Source: Sipunculus nudus
Taxonomy: Eukaryota > Annelida > Sipuncula > Golfingiida > Sipunculidae
Direction of reading: 5' to 3'
Length of the DNA: 64,000 nt
NCBI GenBank assembly: GCA_026874595.1
Contig: CM049313.1
Location: forward strand, 16,305,508 to 16,369,507
Shown here: positions 44,448 through 57,409 of the stretch, piece by piece
Position numbering within the stretch: position 1 is the stretch's first letter
Layout: every line of letters starts with the position of its first letter
Position numbers and translations under genes: made by a program
Notes under the pieces: model-generated
The model's database searches: none
What the model was told of the DNA's origin: nothing
The model's input: the letters and a program-made list of their open reading frames with translations, nothing else

Positions 44448-46204
44448 TATATATTAATCTTTTGCTAAACAAGATCTATTCTCTTCTTGCAATGTTACTT
44501 TGCTTTCCTCAATATATTTTGATTGTTATGCCAGTTCTTGGAGTTTTATAAGTATTATGCTACTTTTATACTGTTTTCATACCCTTTTTGCAGCTTTGAA
44601 TTAAATATCTTCTCTTTCATCATTATAAGTTTTATAAGAGTGCCATTTCATGTCTCTTTTATTATTCATTTTTAAGTTCTTCAGTCGAAGCACATGAGTT
44701 TCCATTGCTGGCGGCGAAAGATGGTATTCCTTTTAATGATCTGTATTTGCTTTAGTGATTTTATTTAGCGGTCAGTTCATTAAAACACAGTATACAACTG
44801 AGGATTTATCAAAATAAGCAAATGTCGTAACCTTATTAACTTTAACCTGTTTATTGAACTTTTGATACGTACCCTTGAATCCAATAAATTTTCATCATAT
44901 TTTTTTACTTCATAAAATAATAAATTAGCTAAAGGGCAAAGTACTAAGTTCACTTTGCACAACCATTTTATCTCTTTTACAATGGTAGTTTATCAGACAG
45001 GACGGTATATTATTGGTATTAAGGGAATATATTTCGAGGGCACAATTGGGCAGATCATTTAAAGCACGTTCGTCCTACGCATGCCCCGAATTGTATGCCC
45101 GTATAATTTACATATTAACTTTTTTTCTTGCTATGTATAATACAATACTCCGTTTAACATATTACGTCATACATGATACATGAGGTGGATATGCTTTTAT
45201 AGACATGTTTTGGGTTTGGTGTCTTTAAAAGTTTTACTAATATATCGTATACACCTTGTGTTTTACACCTTCCTGTCACTGCACTCCAGTGTCCGTACAT
45301 TGTCATACTTTATTCGATATCGCTGTTTAAACTGTACATGCTGCTATAGGTATTTGCGCCAATCAATTGGTCTAGTGTATCCACCAATATAGGCGGATAC
45401 TGAGCCTGTTGTGTTTTGCTCGTGTATCTTTGCACACGGTACGTCAGGGACATGTGAGCGTGCACTGGCTTAAATAATAACAAATGATAGGTGTTAAGAA
45501 CGGATATGAGAAAGTGATCTAGGGCGCGGTTTCATACACATTATACTGTATAGTACTAATGGCAGGGTTTACAGTTACGAGTTTGGAAGAAGTTTTCACT
45601 TCTCCCTAATGCTTTATCCGTTCTTTTGAAATTCTCTGTTTGTGTGATCGTGTATACGTGAGGTTTGTAGTTTCTGTAAGGCTGTATCAAAGATATGTAA
45701 ACATACTTAGGAAGGAAAATAAATGCAAGCATATGACAATGTCAAGAAAGAAAACATTTCCTTTTTTTAAGTTAGATTGAATTAAGTTGCCAATGCAAGA
45801 TTATTCATACAAAATGGACATTCTACATTTCGATGATACGTATCGTTGATCAGCCAAAAAATCAATAAATGAGACTTATGAGTTCACCTTAGTCCTCGTC
45901 GGTTAGAATGCTGCCAATGACCTTATAAAAACAAACAAACTATCCGGTAGTTATACGTAAACGTGTCTTAATAATGAGGAGTATCACTTAAAGCTCACAA
46001 CTACGGACCCCGATGTGTACGTCCCAACGCAGGGGACTGGCGATGATAGAATTTATCATGAGCGCACCCATTCTCACTGGGGGGGAATCGATGGATAGCA
46101 AGCGATAGACGACGGGTCCATTTTCATACCTCGGTATATATATATTATACACACTGGAGTCCATTAGGGGAACGTTAATAAAATTTTAAATAAAACTTTT
46201 ATAA

Positions 46205-46251
<47 letters not shown>

Positions 46252-46560
46252 TACATATGAACTCTTGAAAACTGACGATGGCGGGTATCGATGGTATAAT
46301 GTTTGATATTTTCTCTCAAACAAATGTGTAAATAAGCATGACATTTGTGGTACTTTATAAAATCAAGGCAACCTTTAAAGGTAATTATGACACAATGGTT
46401 GTATGACCGAGTAGGCTTGGCTAATATCAGTTATTGCATTTTGCCATTATAAAGAAAATATTGATCTGCGCGGTAGAACGTTACGACCACACATTATGAC
46501 CGCCGCGGGTTTGTTGACACGAACCTCGTCTCATCCGGAACAAACAGACATGAAATCTAT
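44448..46560. other. Intergenic region, promoter of the glutamate receptor gene expected here
   Basis: No ORF, RNA gene or defined repeat beyond (TA)n at 46208. No convincing TATA box or CpG cluster. Sequence just before the first coding exon is slightly GC-richer (46460-46560). Confidence 0.5.
46208..46249. repeat. (TA)n microsatellite upstream of the glutamate receptor gene
   Basis: 42-bp TA run about 390 bp before the start codon. Confidence 0.9.
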
Positions 46561-46637
46561 TCATTTCAGACTTGGTGGTATCTGTATCCGCCTGTGGGTT
46601 ATTGTGGTTTGAAGCTCTATCACCGGCAGATGTTCAA

Positions 46638-49600
46638 ATGCGGCTCTTCTGTTGGAGTCTGTTTGTGGTTTCCCAATGTACAGTCATGGACGATCCTGGT
46701 ATGGAAGTTTTACTTCTTTATATAACCTATTATGAAAATAAATGTATGAATAAATACACGAATCAAAAGGATCATATACATGCTTTACGTAATAGTAGGG
46801 AGGCAACTATTCTCTACGAAATTTACCGTTTCATAGGCTTCGTTACAAAGTTTTATTAATTTAGATCATGACTTTTATAAATTTTACCGAAGAAATCCAA
46901 TATTTTATTTAATTTGTCCGAATGCAATAACACCTTTATGTCGTTTAGTAATTAGCTCCATATCCGGTGCATTATATTGCTCTCTTACCAAGAAAACATA
47001 GAGCAGGTTTTACAACAAGGAGCCACCCTTGTTGACTAGGGATATTAATTTCCTCGGATTTAAATGCGTTTGCGTTAACAATGCACATTCCCAGACGGGT
47101 CTTATGAACTAAGTGCAGTATTTACTGTTAGATAACATTTCTTTTGTATTATCCATATTAAAACAGTTAGTTAATAAACATCTCAGATGATTAAATGTTA
47201 GCATTTTTACAATTTTTTTACTTATTTTGTTGAAGTACTGAGCACAGGAATAAACCAGTGTTTCGTGGACAAGTGCCGGTCACGGATGAATGCTGCAGAC
47301 ATGGAATATATTACACTAGACTGGTTCTTCTCACATTTTCTGGAGAAATCATGTTGGAAAACTGTTCTTTTGTTGACTGATGGTTTCGAAGGTGATATCG
47401 CATCTTAAATTCAAAGTTAACTTGGTTATCTTCATTATATTTTAAGTTACAACTCGGTATTCTCCATCACTGGGAATATTTACTTTGACATATGTGCATG
47501 TAAAGCGTAATATTCCATTTTTGTTCGAATTATGCTTAGATTATAATTATCAAAGACATAAAGTGTATAAAATTATTTTCTGCTAAGCCTTTTCACGATT
47601 AGTATTTTGTTTTAATTGAACGATCATAATATTACAGTCAAACATTGAGTATGCTGTCAATATTGAATAAAATATAAGTTAAAACTATATAAAGAATAAA
47701 AAAAATGCTTCTGATTGCATGATAACTGATCTTCTCATGGCTATAGAGTACTCTTCTGACATGTACAAGCGAAAATATGTTATATTTTCAGATAGAGTCA
47801 TAGATTCAATCATGAGGTCTTTAGAGTTAACATCATCAAAAGCAATCGTGCTGAGGTCTACGGAAAATATATTTGTGAGCAATGCTCTATTCTGGCTCAA
47901 AGAAAACCTGGCGTTACTGGCAGTAGAGGAGGATGTAGGGATAGTTATGGTGGCTAAACAAAAAGGGCTACAGGATATCATGGAGAAGGTGGGTAAATTT
48001 ATATTAAATGTCACATTTTCATGAAAACTTTACTAAACCTGAAGGAGTTTTTTTATTGAATATCTGTGAAAATTATTTTGAGGAATCTCCGTTTTGACAT
48101 ACTGCAACGTTCCCATTATATTTTTTTCTTTTTGTCTTAAAAAAAACCCCAGCCTTTTTAAGAAACAGTCAAAGCTGGTCAGTGAACTGGTCATTCTATA
48201 TATCATCAAAGAATGCATAATTCTAGTAAATGTGAGATTATCTGTTGACTTCTATTATATTAATATGAGAATATCTGTTGATAAGACTGTTATCTGACGC
48301 TTCTGTCAGGGCCGGGGAGAACAATATGGTAAAACATGGGACGATGTGCATGCGTTAGTTTTGTTTCGACTTTCTAAAGCCAATGTACTCATCTGCATTT
48401 CATATAAAAGAGGGGATTTGATGCAAATGAATCCTTTCTCATCCACATTATTTTTCTGGGGCATACCCGAAGCTAGGTCGTACGTCATACGTTTTCCCAA
48501 ATGAATTAATTTGGTAGAGAAAAACGTGCTATGATTATGCTTTTTCACTTTATTTCTTGAAGACTTAACCCACCGTTTTATAGAGCGCTTGTATACGAAA
48601 CAAATTTTGGATACATTTGAAAAGATCGATTATCATTCAAACATTCAATTGCATGTTTTGGTGCTAGACGCAGTTTTATAAGGCGATGACTCGGTTAAGA
48701 ATAAAATTTTTATGACGTAACGTAATTAACCAGCACCATGGAGACCTGCACTTTGTCTTCATCCCGTCATGTAATGGAATAACCCAGAGCTGCGGAATTT
48801 ATTGATGTTGGAACTCTCATCACCTGCAAATAAGAAAAATATCAAAAACTTTCTTGAAGTTTCATAGTTTATCATTTTATCATTCTGATTTGTACACATT
48901 AATTTTTTTTACCCAGATTTGTTTTGTTTTAATATACTTGCATTTGTGTATATATGCTAATCCATGCAACATGAAACTAACCAAAAATAGCTGTATTGTA
49001 CAAGTAGCACAGAGGTGCTAATGATCGTACTTTTCAATAATCAATAATATATAATGCAGAAAATCCAAATACAATACAATAATAAAACAAAACATTAACA
49101 CATGACGCACATACTTATATACATCACATTCATTACATACTAATACACACTGAATGTCTTAGTGAATCAAGCAACTGGCAAGCTGCTGTTTTGGATATTT
49201 GAATAAAAAGAAAGGGTTGAGAACATCAACAAAATATCCATCCAAATATAAATATTCTATAAAGCATGTTAAAACCTGTTCGATGTGAGGATAAGTACAT
49301 GTACAGCTAAAAATATAATGAAGTTAATATATATAATATAATATAATATAAATATTAACATTTGGTTCCCCCATTAATATAACATTCAAAGCATATTGTT
49401 TATTTTGTGCTACTAAATGTGTTAATCCTGTCGACAGGAATTACATTTAAGAGCATCAACTTTTCAAACGAATCCTTTCTTGGATAATAGTAAAGGGGAC
49501 ATTCAAAATAGAAATAAATTGCATCCTCATATACATGACCACAGAGACTTTTTGGGTCGTTTAGTAAACCATCATAGAAGACGTCCCCTTTTAATGTACT

Positions 49601-52600
49601 TTATTTTAAACGTAGTCTGCAGTGTAATATATAAATTTGACGTTGACCAGTATAAAAATAAGACGGGTTCTTTATCCTTTATAATAACATGATTTAAAAA
49701 TTGTTAAGGAACCTGACTGACGGACTGAATGTGGTAGCTTATTCCATGCTTGGACGGTTGATGGGAAAAAATGAAGTCTTATATCTCTCAGTCCTAGTTT
49801 TTGGGGACCCCGAAATTTGAATGATTTCTAAGTATACCGGATGATCTTTCGATAGCGTTTAAAAATCAGACGAGACACAAATAACTTGGACACAGCCTAT
49901 TTTTGAATTTGTAGAAAAATATTATTTTGCCATCGACCTTCTTTCAGCCATCGTTTCCCAGCCCATTTCTTTCAGTAACTCGTTTGAATTGGTGGCCTGA
50001 ATAGCACTAGTGCATTTCCGTGCAGCTTTATTTTGAATAGATTCCAGGGATAAAGAGTCTGTCACAGTGCAATTATGAAAAAATACATTCCCATACCCTA
50101 GAACTGGCCGTATAAATGATATATACAAACGCTCAATGGTGTCCCGGTTCAACATGTATTTAAGATGTGGTAGTAAACCAAGCCGAGAAGCAGCCTTTTC
50201 ATGTATCTTCTGTATATGACTCGGCCAGTTCATATTTGATGTTAATGTAATTATAGGGTATGAATGCTCGTTTACATTCTCATTCGGAAATGACTTTAAT
50301 AGTAGCCTAGGTGGATCAATACTGTTAAATTTAAAAGTTAATGAGAGTTTATAGTTGTACTGTTAATACATGTATATGAATGTCACGTAGAGTGTTACAT
50401 ATGAAAACAATTTCAATGTATCTAAAGAATTTCAATTACATGTAGATTGATTTAAAACTATTGAATGATGTGGTGTTTATATGAAGGTTGAAGACTTAGA
50501 GGTTTCATCTGGGCGTCAGGGAGTCCTCACGATGAAGAGTCAATGGTTAATGATACCATGGGAATCTGAGAGCACGTCCTTCCTCGAACCCAGTATCACA
50601 GTTCCCTTGTTACATCTGAATGTGTTAACGTTGAATAAAAACGGCACGATTCAGGTACAGTGGCTGACGTTTATGCATATTAGGGCACTTAATTTTGCAC
50701 TTGCTAATAAACCCATTAACTGGTCTTTTTATCGGGTGGGGTGGGGGTGGGGGTGGGGTGGGGGGATGTAAGATGAATTAAATGTATGGTTTAAGGCAGG
50801 GAAGGTGTTCTTAAAGAAAGAAACGGGAAATATGAATATGCATTCCTCGTTAGTCACAGAAGCGGAACCGGAAGGGGGGGGGGGGTTCCAGTAGTTCCGG
50901 ACTAGGGGTTTTCAGCCACCGCAACCTTTTGTAAAGTTTTCAGACCAATTAATGCGGATTTGACTCCCTTTTTCTGGACCGTAGGAGCATTTTTTTTAAG
51001 TGTTTAGGGACTAAATGATGTATTTAGGGTGGGAAACCACTTAAAGTAAGGAATTATGTGTTTTGTAAAGACTATAAATGATGTATTTAAAGTAAAAAAA
51101 AAAACACACACAAAAAAGTAAGGAAACAGAGTTCAGTTGATGAAATCTTGATAGACGTCCTGCGTGGCGAAGCCCTCTTTCCCCCTAATTATCATGCGGG
51201 GATGTCCTTGTTAACATTATGTCACATTCTCCGCTCAGACGCTCTATCTGTGAAAGTTAAGGATAACCTTTCTGCCAACATTCCCACAGCACGCTTTTAC
51301 GCCGAAAACATGAGGAGTCGTGTAAATTACAAAAATGTAATTGAGCAAATATAAAGAATGCATCGACAACATCCATGCAAAATATAACTCACAGAAGGTA
51401 TTTGTCCGTGAAACATATTTTATACATTGAAAAAACTATGGATCTATTTTGCAGTGTAATATCCGTAACGCGGTATTCTTAATATAAACATAAACTTATG
51501 CACGGGTTTCCTTAAAAAGTTAATGTAGTTCAACTGTTTCGAGAATTGCTGAAGATGTAAATGCAAGGTGATAGTGCAGCGACACGTTTTGTGGTCATCT
51601 CAACAATATGCAAAAGGATTACCTGGATGAATTAGGGTATTAACCATTTTGTTTGCTGACATAAGATATGAGTGCCAAGGGATCGACAGTCATAGGTTTT
51701 TCACATACTGACCATGCACAAAGGGTAGTGACAGGGTCAAATGTCAGGCCAAACTTGCTTAAATCCGTCACTGTCAGCAGGGGTTATTTATATGCACAAT
51801 AGTCCTTAACCTGATCTTGAGGTCAACGTATGCATCTCGGTCTTTGTTGAAGACAGTTAGATTTATTTTAGTGGTAACCTCCACGCAATTTAAAAACCAC
51901 GCTAACGTCACTCAAAATGATGTGTACATTAAAAATGATTTATTCTCATATTCTCACTGCAAGAACAATAACATTTAAAATGTAGATTAGTAGTGTGTCA
52001 TACGCAACGCGGTTTCAGAGAACATATAGTACAAAATGGACCAACTTCTTTTTATAAGTATTAGAATATCTTAAAGATAATCAAACTGCTTTGGTAATTT
52101 TTAAACATGTGCCGAACATACTACCTTATCTATCAATGTAAAAAAATGACATCAACAGCAGTTATCACCATTATTCAATATATTAAACAAAATAATATGC
52201 ATGAAAAAGATTTTTTGTCATGGTACTTATCAGTATAGTATTCAGATAAAATATCCTTATATTTTAAGATTATTGATATCATCTAGACATAATATTCACC
52301 CTATTGTAATGTGTTTTTCAAGGGACAACAAAAATACAATCTGGAATTATATCATTTAGTTTACTATTGCAGGACCTATTGCTTTGTTATAAATTAATTT
52401 TCCAATAAATTATACGTTTTAAATTTATCGCAAAATATTAACAGATATATTCAGTGGGACATACTCCTCTAATATGATTATTTTGGCAGCATTACATATC
52501 TAAACCAACAAGAAAACGAGAAGAGATAGTGTGGTCACTCGACCATAGTGGATCCTGGGACAACACTTATCTTTACAAAAAAAGGCAGCTCTTTGCCGAA

Positions 52601-52666
52601 TCAACAGCATATCCACATACACACTGTGGCTTCTGTGGAAAGAAACTGATCGTCACCACATCAGAG
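46638..52666 (+). CDS. Glutamate receptor: signal peptide and short amino-terminal domain
   Basis: MRLFCWSLFVVSQCTVMDDPG looks like a signal peptide. It was chosen over a TTG further 5' because it is the first in-frame ATG. Exon 47236-47391 reads CWKTVLLLTDGFE, matching the inter-lobe strand normally found about 120-140 residues into the domain, so most of lobe 1 is missing. Exon 47747-47988 (KRKYVIFSDRV, SKAIVLRST) is Rossmann-like. Exons 50487-50654 and 52490-52666 lead to KKLIVTTSE, the start of S1. An acceptor-like ttcatttcag at 46561-46570 may end a 5' UTR intron. Confidence 0.8.
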
Positions 52667-55600
52667 GTATCTGGTTTCCTATTGTACACGTTATTTCATT
52701 GTGCAACAGACCAATTATCGCCAGACAAGTCACACACACGACAGTTAATTGCACACGAAACGATTACCCCATAATATATAATGAGAATTGAATTGTATAT
52801 ATGACGTAGAAGCACAACTGCCTAGGATCATAATTATTATTTTTATATGTTACATTATATTATATTATATTATATTATATTATATTATATTATAATATTA
52901 ACATGTTTCTTTGTAATGACATATCAAGACATGTCTTTTTCGTAAGTATCACGTGATAATCTCAAATTGTCTTTTTTTAAGGAGTAAACGATGCTTTGAC
53001 TAATACTATCATATTTTCTAGTGGCCATATTTTGTGCAAAAGTATAACAGAAATGGAAGATATTTTTACCGAGGTATTTGCTTCGACCTTCTGGATTCCT
53101 TGGCGGAAAGTCTCAATTTTAGGTAGGTTCTGAAAAAAAATTAATACAGATTTCTTAAAAATTACTATAATATCAGATATATTGCGGCTTTAATATCTAT
53201 CTATTCGACTGTGAACTCCTTTATAACACCTATCTATTTAGCAAAAGACCACCGTGACTTAGCATAGCTAAAGTGCTTTATATAATATCATGTAGCTACG
53301 CGACGACAGAGCCCCCTGACGGCAGCTGGGGATCTACAGTGAACGGCAGCTGGAACGGGATGGTTCGCCAGGTGGCTGATGGGGTTAGGCTTTCATTTAA
53401 TGAACTAATGATTTACATAATTATTGTCCACCCACTAAAATGATTAGACAACCCAGCTAATCTGATGTATGGAATTTGTGTAGGTATTATTGCAAAGCGT
53501 TGTCTCTCCTGATAGGCCGTGCTGAAAAAGGGAGTACACCTCTTTCTAAATGAATAGGTACTTAGACATTGGTAAGGTTACGAATTGGTGCTCTTGTCTT
53601 TAATCTATCTAACTGTATTCTTCCAAAAATGCAAACCTTTTAAAACCTGTATCGAACGATAAATCTATATTTATAAAAAGGGGAAAACCAAATCGCTCTC
53701 TATTTTTGTCTTACTAAGAGTCCGTTGAACAATTCCTCTTTTGGTATGGCCTAATGATGTACTAACCTACTATAAATGTTTCGCTTGAAGTATTGAATAC
53801 TCTAAGCTTTCAGCTATGGTATATAAACATATATACGATAAAGTAAAGACTACGTTTAATTTATAGTATGGGATTGTATTATGGCACACTACACACACGC
53901 ACACACACACATAAATGACAAGATGGCGATTTTGATGTTTATACGGTGTTTTACGTGCACTTTATTCAATTTATTATGTGACTGATAACAGCTAGTCACC
54001 TCACATTTTTTTTTATCAGGAGGCAGATATGATAGCAGCCCCTATCTTCATCACCAAAGACCGGGAAACCGTACTAGACTATTCCTTCCCGTTTTACACA
54101 GAGCCTTTAACAGCTCTGTATCTAAAACCTGCCAAAAACACACAGCGCTGGAATGTGAGTAGAAACATATAAACATAATGTATAAAAATATAGCATGCAT
54201 ATGATATAAAATTCATTAAAAAATTAGGATAGGCCAAAAAAAATAAAAGTTTTCTTAAACACAGCCAACGTCAATTTTAAGCCTTAAAATTTTTATTTTA
54301 ATTTTCATCTTTCAAGTAGATAATATAATACAATTTTGATCAGATTTCCTTTGTTATGTAGTGCTTTTTATCTGTTTAGCAAACAAATTTCTATTATTTA
54401 TATGCTTTTCCCTGATCATATGATATTTTTATCAAAACATACAAAAATGTAGAAATAAAATATCGCCCGCCTGCACTGATTTCCGAAAAAATTGTACCTG
54501 AGAACTATACCTTTTTTTTACCTTAGCCTTTTTTGTGAAGCGTCAGGGAAAATATTGAATATCAGATGTACGAATTAAATAAGGGACCCATCGTGATTTA
54601 GCCAGTTGTAGTGATCAGATAATGTTTTTCACAGAATAGTTTAGTTCTAAAAGGCGACGATAGGGTGCGCTCGATGTACAGCCTCATTACCTCTTTTCAC
54701 ATGCAGATGGCAAGAGATATGGTGCCTAGACAGACGCCAACGCCCGAGAAAGGAGAATAACTATCTAATACATACAGATTCAGTCTTATACATCCTTTCC
54801 CTAGAGTTTTAGACTATTTAATAAAACAAACCCATTATTGTTTTATTTAGTTTAATGATATCTGAATTTCTTTGTTTTTTTTTATGAGACATTATTTCAC
54901 AGTAAACTATCTTGACTCAGTTTTTAGATATACCGGTATTCCCGCTTATGTATAACGGAAAGTGGCCGGTGTGCACTGGTTAATATCATAACCTCAAACT
55001 AGCATGGGACTACATTGGCAATGTAACGGTTAAAAGCTTCGTACCAAAAGTTTAAATTACATTTACATGATAACAGACTCTTATTCTAGATCGCTATTTT
55101 TATTTTTAACATTTTTTAAGGTATACCTGGAGCCTTACAAATGGCAGGTTTGGCTGGTTTTACTTCTCGGCGTCGTTCTCATGGTGTTTGTAGTCACGTG
55201 CTTTGGGCGGACGGTCGCTAACACGATACTGTATGATGAAAACAAGACGTTCACGAGTTTTTCTCGGAGTCTATGGTTTATATATGGAACTATATTCCAG
55301 CAAGGTAACACCACACCAACCTTTTGTAGATTTTATTTTGATTGAGGTCAGAAAGCTTCACTCTCAGTCTTTTAAATCCCCCATGTATTCCACGACAGTC
55401 CGAAACGTGTGGTGTCAAACATAATTTAATATATTACAGTAAATAGTTGAAAGTTAGCAGTTTATTAATCAATTATAAGTTAATTAGTAGTTTGGCATAT
55501 TGACTGCTAGACCACAGTGAGCTGCCTAGGTACCTGGACGCTTAAATGTTACACATTTTATCATCAAATTTCAATTAAATTATTGAAATAGTTATCTCAA

Positions 55601-57368
55601 AGTTATATATTTATGAAAAATGTGGCATTCAATTTTTTGTAAATGAAAGCCAAAAGCAAAAATTTGTTGAAAAATATTTACCAAGTTTAAATTAAAAAAA
55701 AAATTCCAGGGGCAACATTCACACCACGAGCTCAGTCACTGCGTTTTCTTGTTGGATTTTGGTGGTTCTTTCTGCTCGTTGTCATGGCAACGTACACAGG
55801 TAATCTGACAGCCTTTCTGGCTGTGGAGACAGACCTGCCGACCTACACATCACTGGAACAGCTCGCTGAGGCCTCAGGTCACATGACTTACGGAACGCTA
55901 TTGAGTAGTCCGGTACCGCGCTTATTCCAGGTGAAAATCTGACTTTCAGTTACTGCTAGTAAAGTTTACCTAAATCATAATTTAGTTTTTGATAAACTTC
56001 AATTTATATATGCACAAATGCGTTTATAAACTTAAGATTTACAGTTGCAATACGAAAAAAAAAATCAATGTAACAAATAGTAATAATAAAAAAAATGATA
56101 ATAATTCTTAGTCTTATTATTATTGTTATTTAACTCATTTTACATATTACTTATCATTTTTTTATCATTATACATACTTTTTTCACCTACACACAATTAA
56201 ATCAGCCGTAATAAGCGGTACATGGCTGTTCTTTTTATTATTTTCTGCTGCTAAGTACAAAGTCATCCAAGGCTTAAAAACCCATTAAGATCATGTATGT
56301 TATCGTAGGAAATGTCAGCCACAAGCAAAATACACAGGGAGATATGGAAGAAGATAGAAAAAAGTGTCCCGACGGATCCATTAGTCCTTTCAGATAATTC
56401 AGATGACCACATTCGCCGGGTCCTACAGGGGTCCTACGCCTATTTTCTTGATGAATCGTCGTTTGCGGCTGCAAGAAGCAAGAACTGTACGCTGGAAATT
56501 CTACCAGAACCAATAGCTTTTTATTACTACGGGTTTGGCGTTGCAAATGGATCATATTACGGACCACCGATTTACAGAAAGTACGTATGGCAGGACAGCT
56601 GTAATTATCCCCAAAATCATTATGGTACTACGTTAAATTGATAATTTGTCACGACGGTTTCCAGGAAAAAATGTGACAATCATATTTCATCATTCTCATG
56701 GTACTGGGATGTTATTAATTAATTGTTTCATTCATTTAATTATCTCCTACTTATTTTCTTATTTTCCTCCATTCTTTCTCTCTTTCTTTTAAGTTGTCCA
56801 TTCCACCCTGTCTTACATCTTATATTCCTTCTCATTATTTCTTCCTTCTTTCATTTTTTTCTTACTTTCTTTTTTTTTCTTTTATCTTTATCGTTTTTTT
56901 TTGCCTTTCTTTCATTCTTTCAACCCCTTCCGTATTTATTTTAAGTGACCTATTGAGGCCTATTCATTTCTTTTTTTTAATTCCGTTGTTATCCCCTGTA
57001 GAGGAATTAAATTTTTTTTCATCTACGCAGTCATATGTCAGGTGGTCATTACAAAAGTTCAGTTATGGTTGTAATTTATGATACATTTTTCTAGGATTCA
57101 AGAGATATCTGAATCTGGAATACTGGACAAGTGGAAGCGTGAATGGTTTCCTAGAGACACGGTGTGCGAGGATCGGCAGGATCGGGTCCACCTCAAAGCA
57201 AAGACGCTAACGCTAGAGGACGTCCAAGGCGCTTTTTATTTATGTTTTGCAGCTATAGCTATTGCTTGTATCATATTACTTTTTGAATATTTAACATCAC
57301 GTGTAAGTGGGGCATACATGAAATGGATATTATACAGTTTTGAGATTAGACCGACGTCTACGGGGTAA
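46638..57368 (+). CDS. Ionotropic glutamate receptor-family subunit (12 exons)
   Basis: Ligand-gated cation channel subunit at the cell surface. Exons: 46638-46698, 47236-47391, 47747-47988, 50487-50654, 52490-52666, 53022-53122, 53296-53383, 54020-54154, 55121-55304, 55710-55930, 56309-56580, 57095-57368. All phases match and give 692 residues. S1, M1, pore loop, M3 (TYTGNLTAF for SYTANLAAF), S2 and M4 are present. At 692 residues it is shorter than the usual ~900 because the amino-terminal domain is short. Pocket residues are altered (see findings). The subclass (AMPA/kainate-like, NMDA-like, or IR-like) cannot be settled by eye. An additional 5' exon cannot be excluded. Confidence 0.92.
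49360..50345 (-). mobile_element. 3' fragment of a CR1/Jockey-type LINE (RT C-terminal region), decayed
   Basis: On the minus strand: MNWPSHIQKIHEKAASRLG, LYISFIRPVLGYGNVFF, QNKAARKCTSAIQATNSNE and LLKEMGWETMAERR are the usual post-RT region. After stops it continues LRDIRLHFFPSTVQAWNKLP, then LCGHVYEDAIYFYFECPLYY, a Cys/His motif. 5'-truncated, with several stops and frame changes, inside the glutamate receptor intron 47989-50486. The clade is not resolved by eye. A TA-rich tail at about 49325-49355 may be the 3' end. Confidence 0.72.
52853..52895. repeat. (TATAT)n microsatellite
   Basis: Pentanucleotide TATAT repeat in the glutamate receptor intron 52667-53021. Confidence 0.9.
53022..54154 (+). 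CDS. Glutamate receptor: ligand-binding half S1, exons 53022-53122, 53296-53383, 54020-54154
   Basis: WPYFVQKYNRNGRYF, GICFDLLDSLAESLNF, GSWNGMVRQVADGEADM and APIFITKDRETVLDY follow the S1 order of iGluRs. The Arg that holds the ligand alpha-carboxylate (R485 in mature GluA2 numbering) is present in KDRE, but the Thr of the PLT motif is Phe (PIF). The segment ends EPLTALYLKP, leading into M1. Confidence 0.9.
54226..54530 (+). mobile_element. GGCC-end MITE (family A), copy 3
   Basis: In the glutamate receptor intron 54155-55120. Starts TAGGCCAAAAAAAATAAAAG; the internal block TCAAGTAGATAATATAATAC matches copy 1; ends CTGAGAACTATACCTTTTTT, the inverse of the family start. Confidence 0.65.
55121..55930 (+). 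CDS. Glutamate receptor: M1, pore loop, M3 and start of S2, exons 55121-55304, 55710-55930
   Basis: M1 is about WLVLLLGVVLMVFVVTCF. The pore loop is SLWFIYGTIFQQGATF, with Gln at the Q/R site, which in AMPA/kainate receptors gives Ca-permeable channels. M3 runs from FLVGFWWFFLLVVMATYTG to NLTAFLAV and corresponds to the gating motif SYTANLAAF. The exon then enters S2 (YGTLLSSPVPRLF), where the usual Ser-Thr ligand contact (GST) is SPV. The donor is after CAG at 55930, phase 0. Confidence 0.92.
56309..57368 (+). CDS. Glutamate receptor: rest of S2, M4 and C-terminus, exons 56309-56580, 57095-57368
   Basis: S2 continues through YAYFLDES (Asp where AMPA/kainate receptors have the ligand-binding Glu) and LPEPIAFYYYGFGVANGSYY to ISESGILDKWKREWF, the conserved end of S2. 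M4 is GAFYLCFAAIAIACIILLF. The C-terminal tail is about 20-25 residues, without a recognisable PDZ ligand. Stop TAA at 57366-57368. Confidence 0.92.
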
Positions 57369-57409
57369 AGGTCCTCGCAGAATGTATACTATATTTGGTT
57401 ATATGTGTT

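Noticed and set aside
48306-48548. Open frames on both strands in the receptor intron, tested as a missing exon
   Set aside because: Flanking exons already join in phase 0, the segment has no good donor and no resemblance to the amino-terminal domain.
56740-56960. Leu/Phe/Ser-rich ORFs resembling membrane segments
   Set aside because: Pyrimidine-rich intron sequence before the last receptor exon; no exon phase fits.
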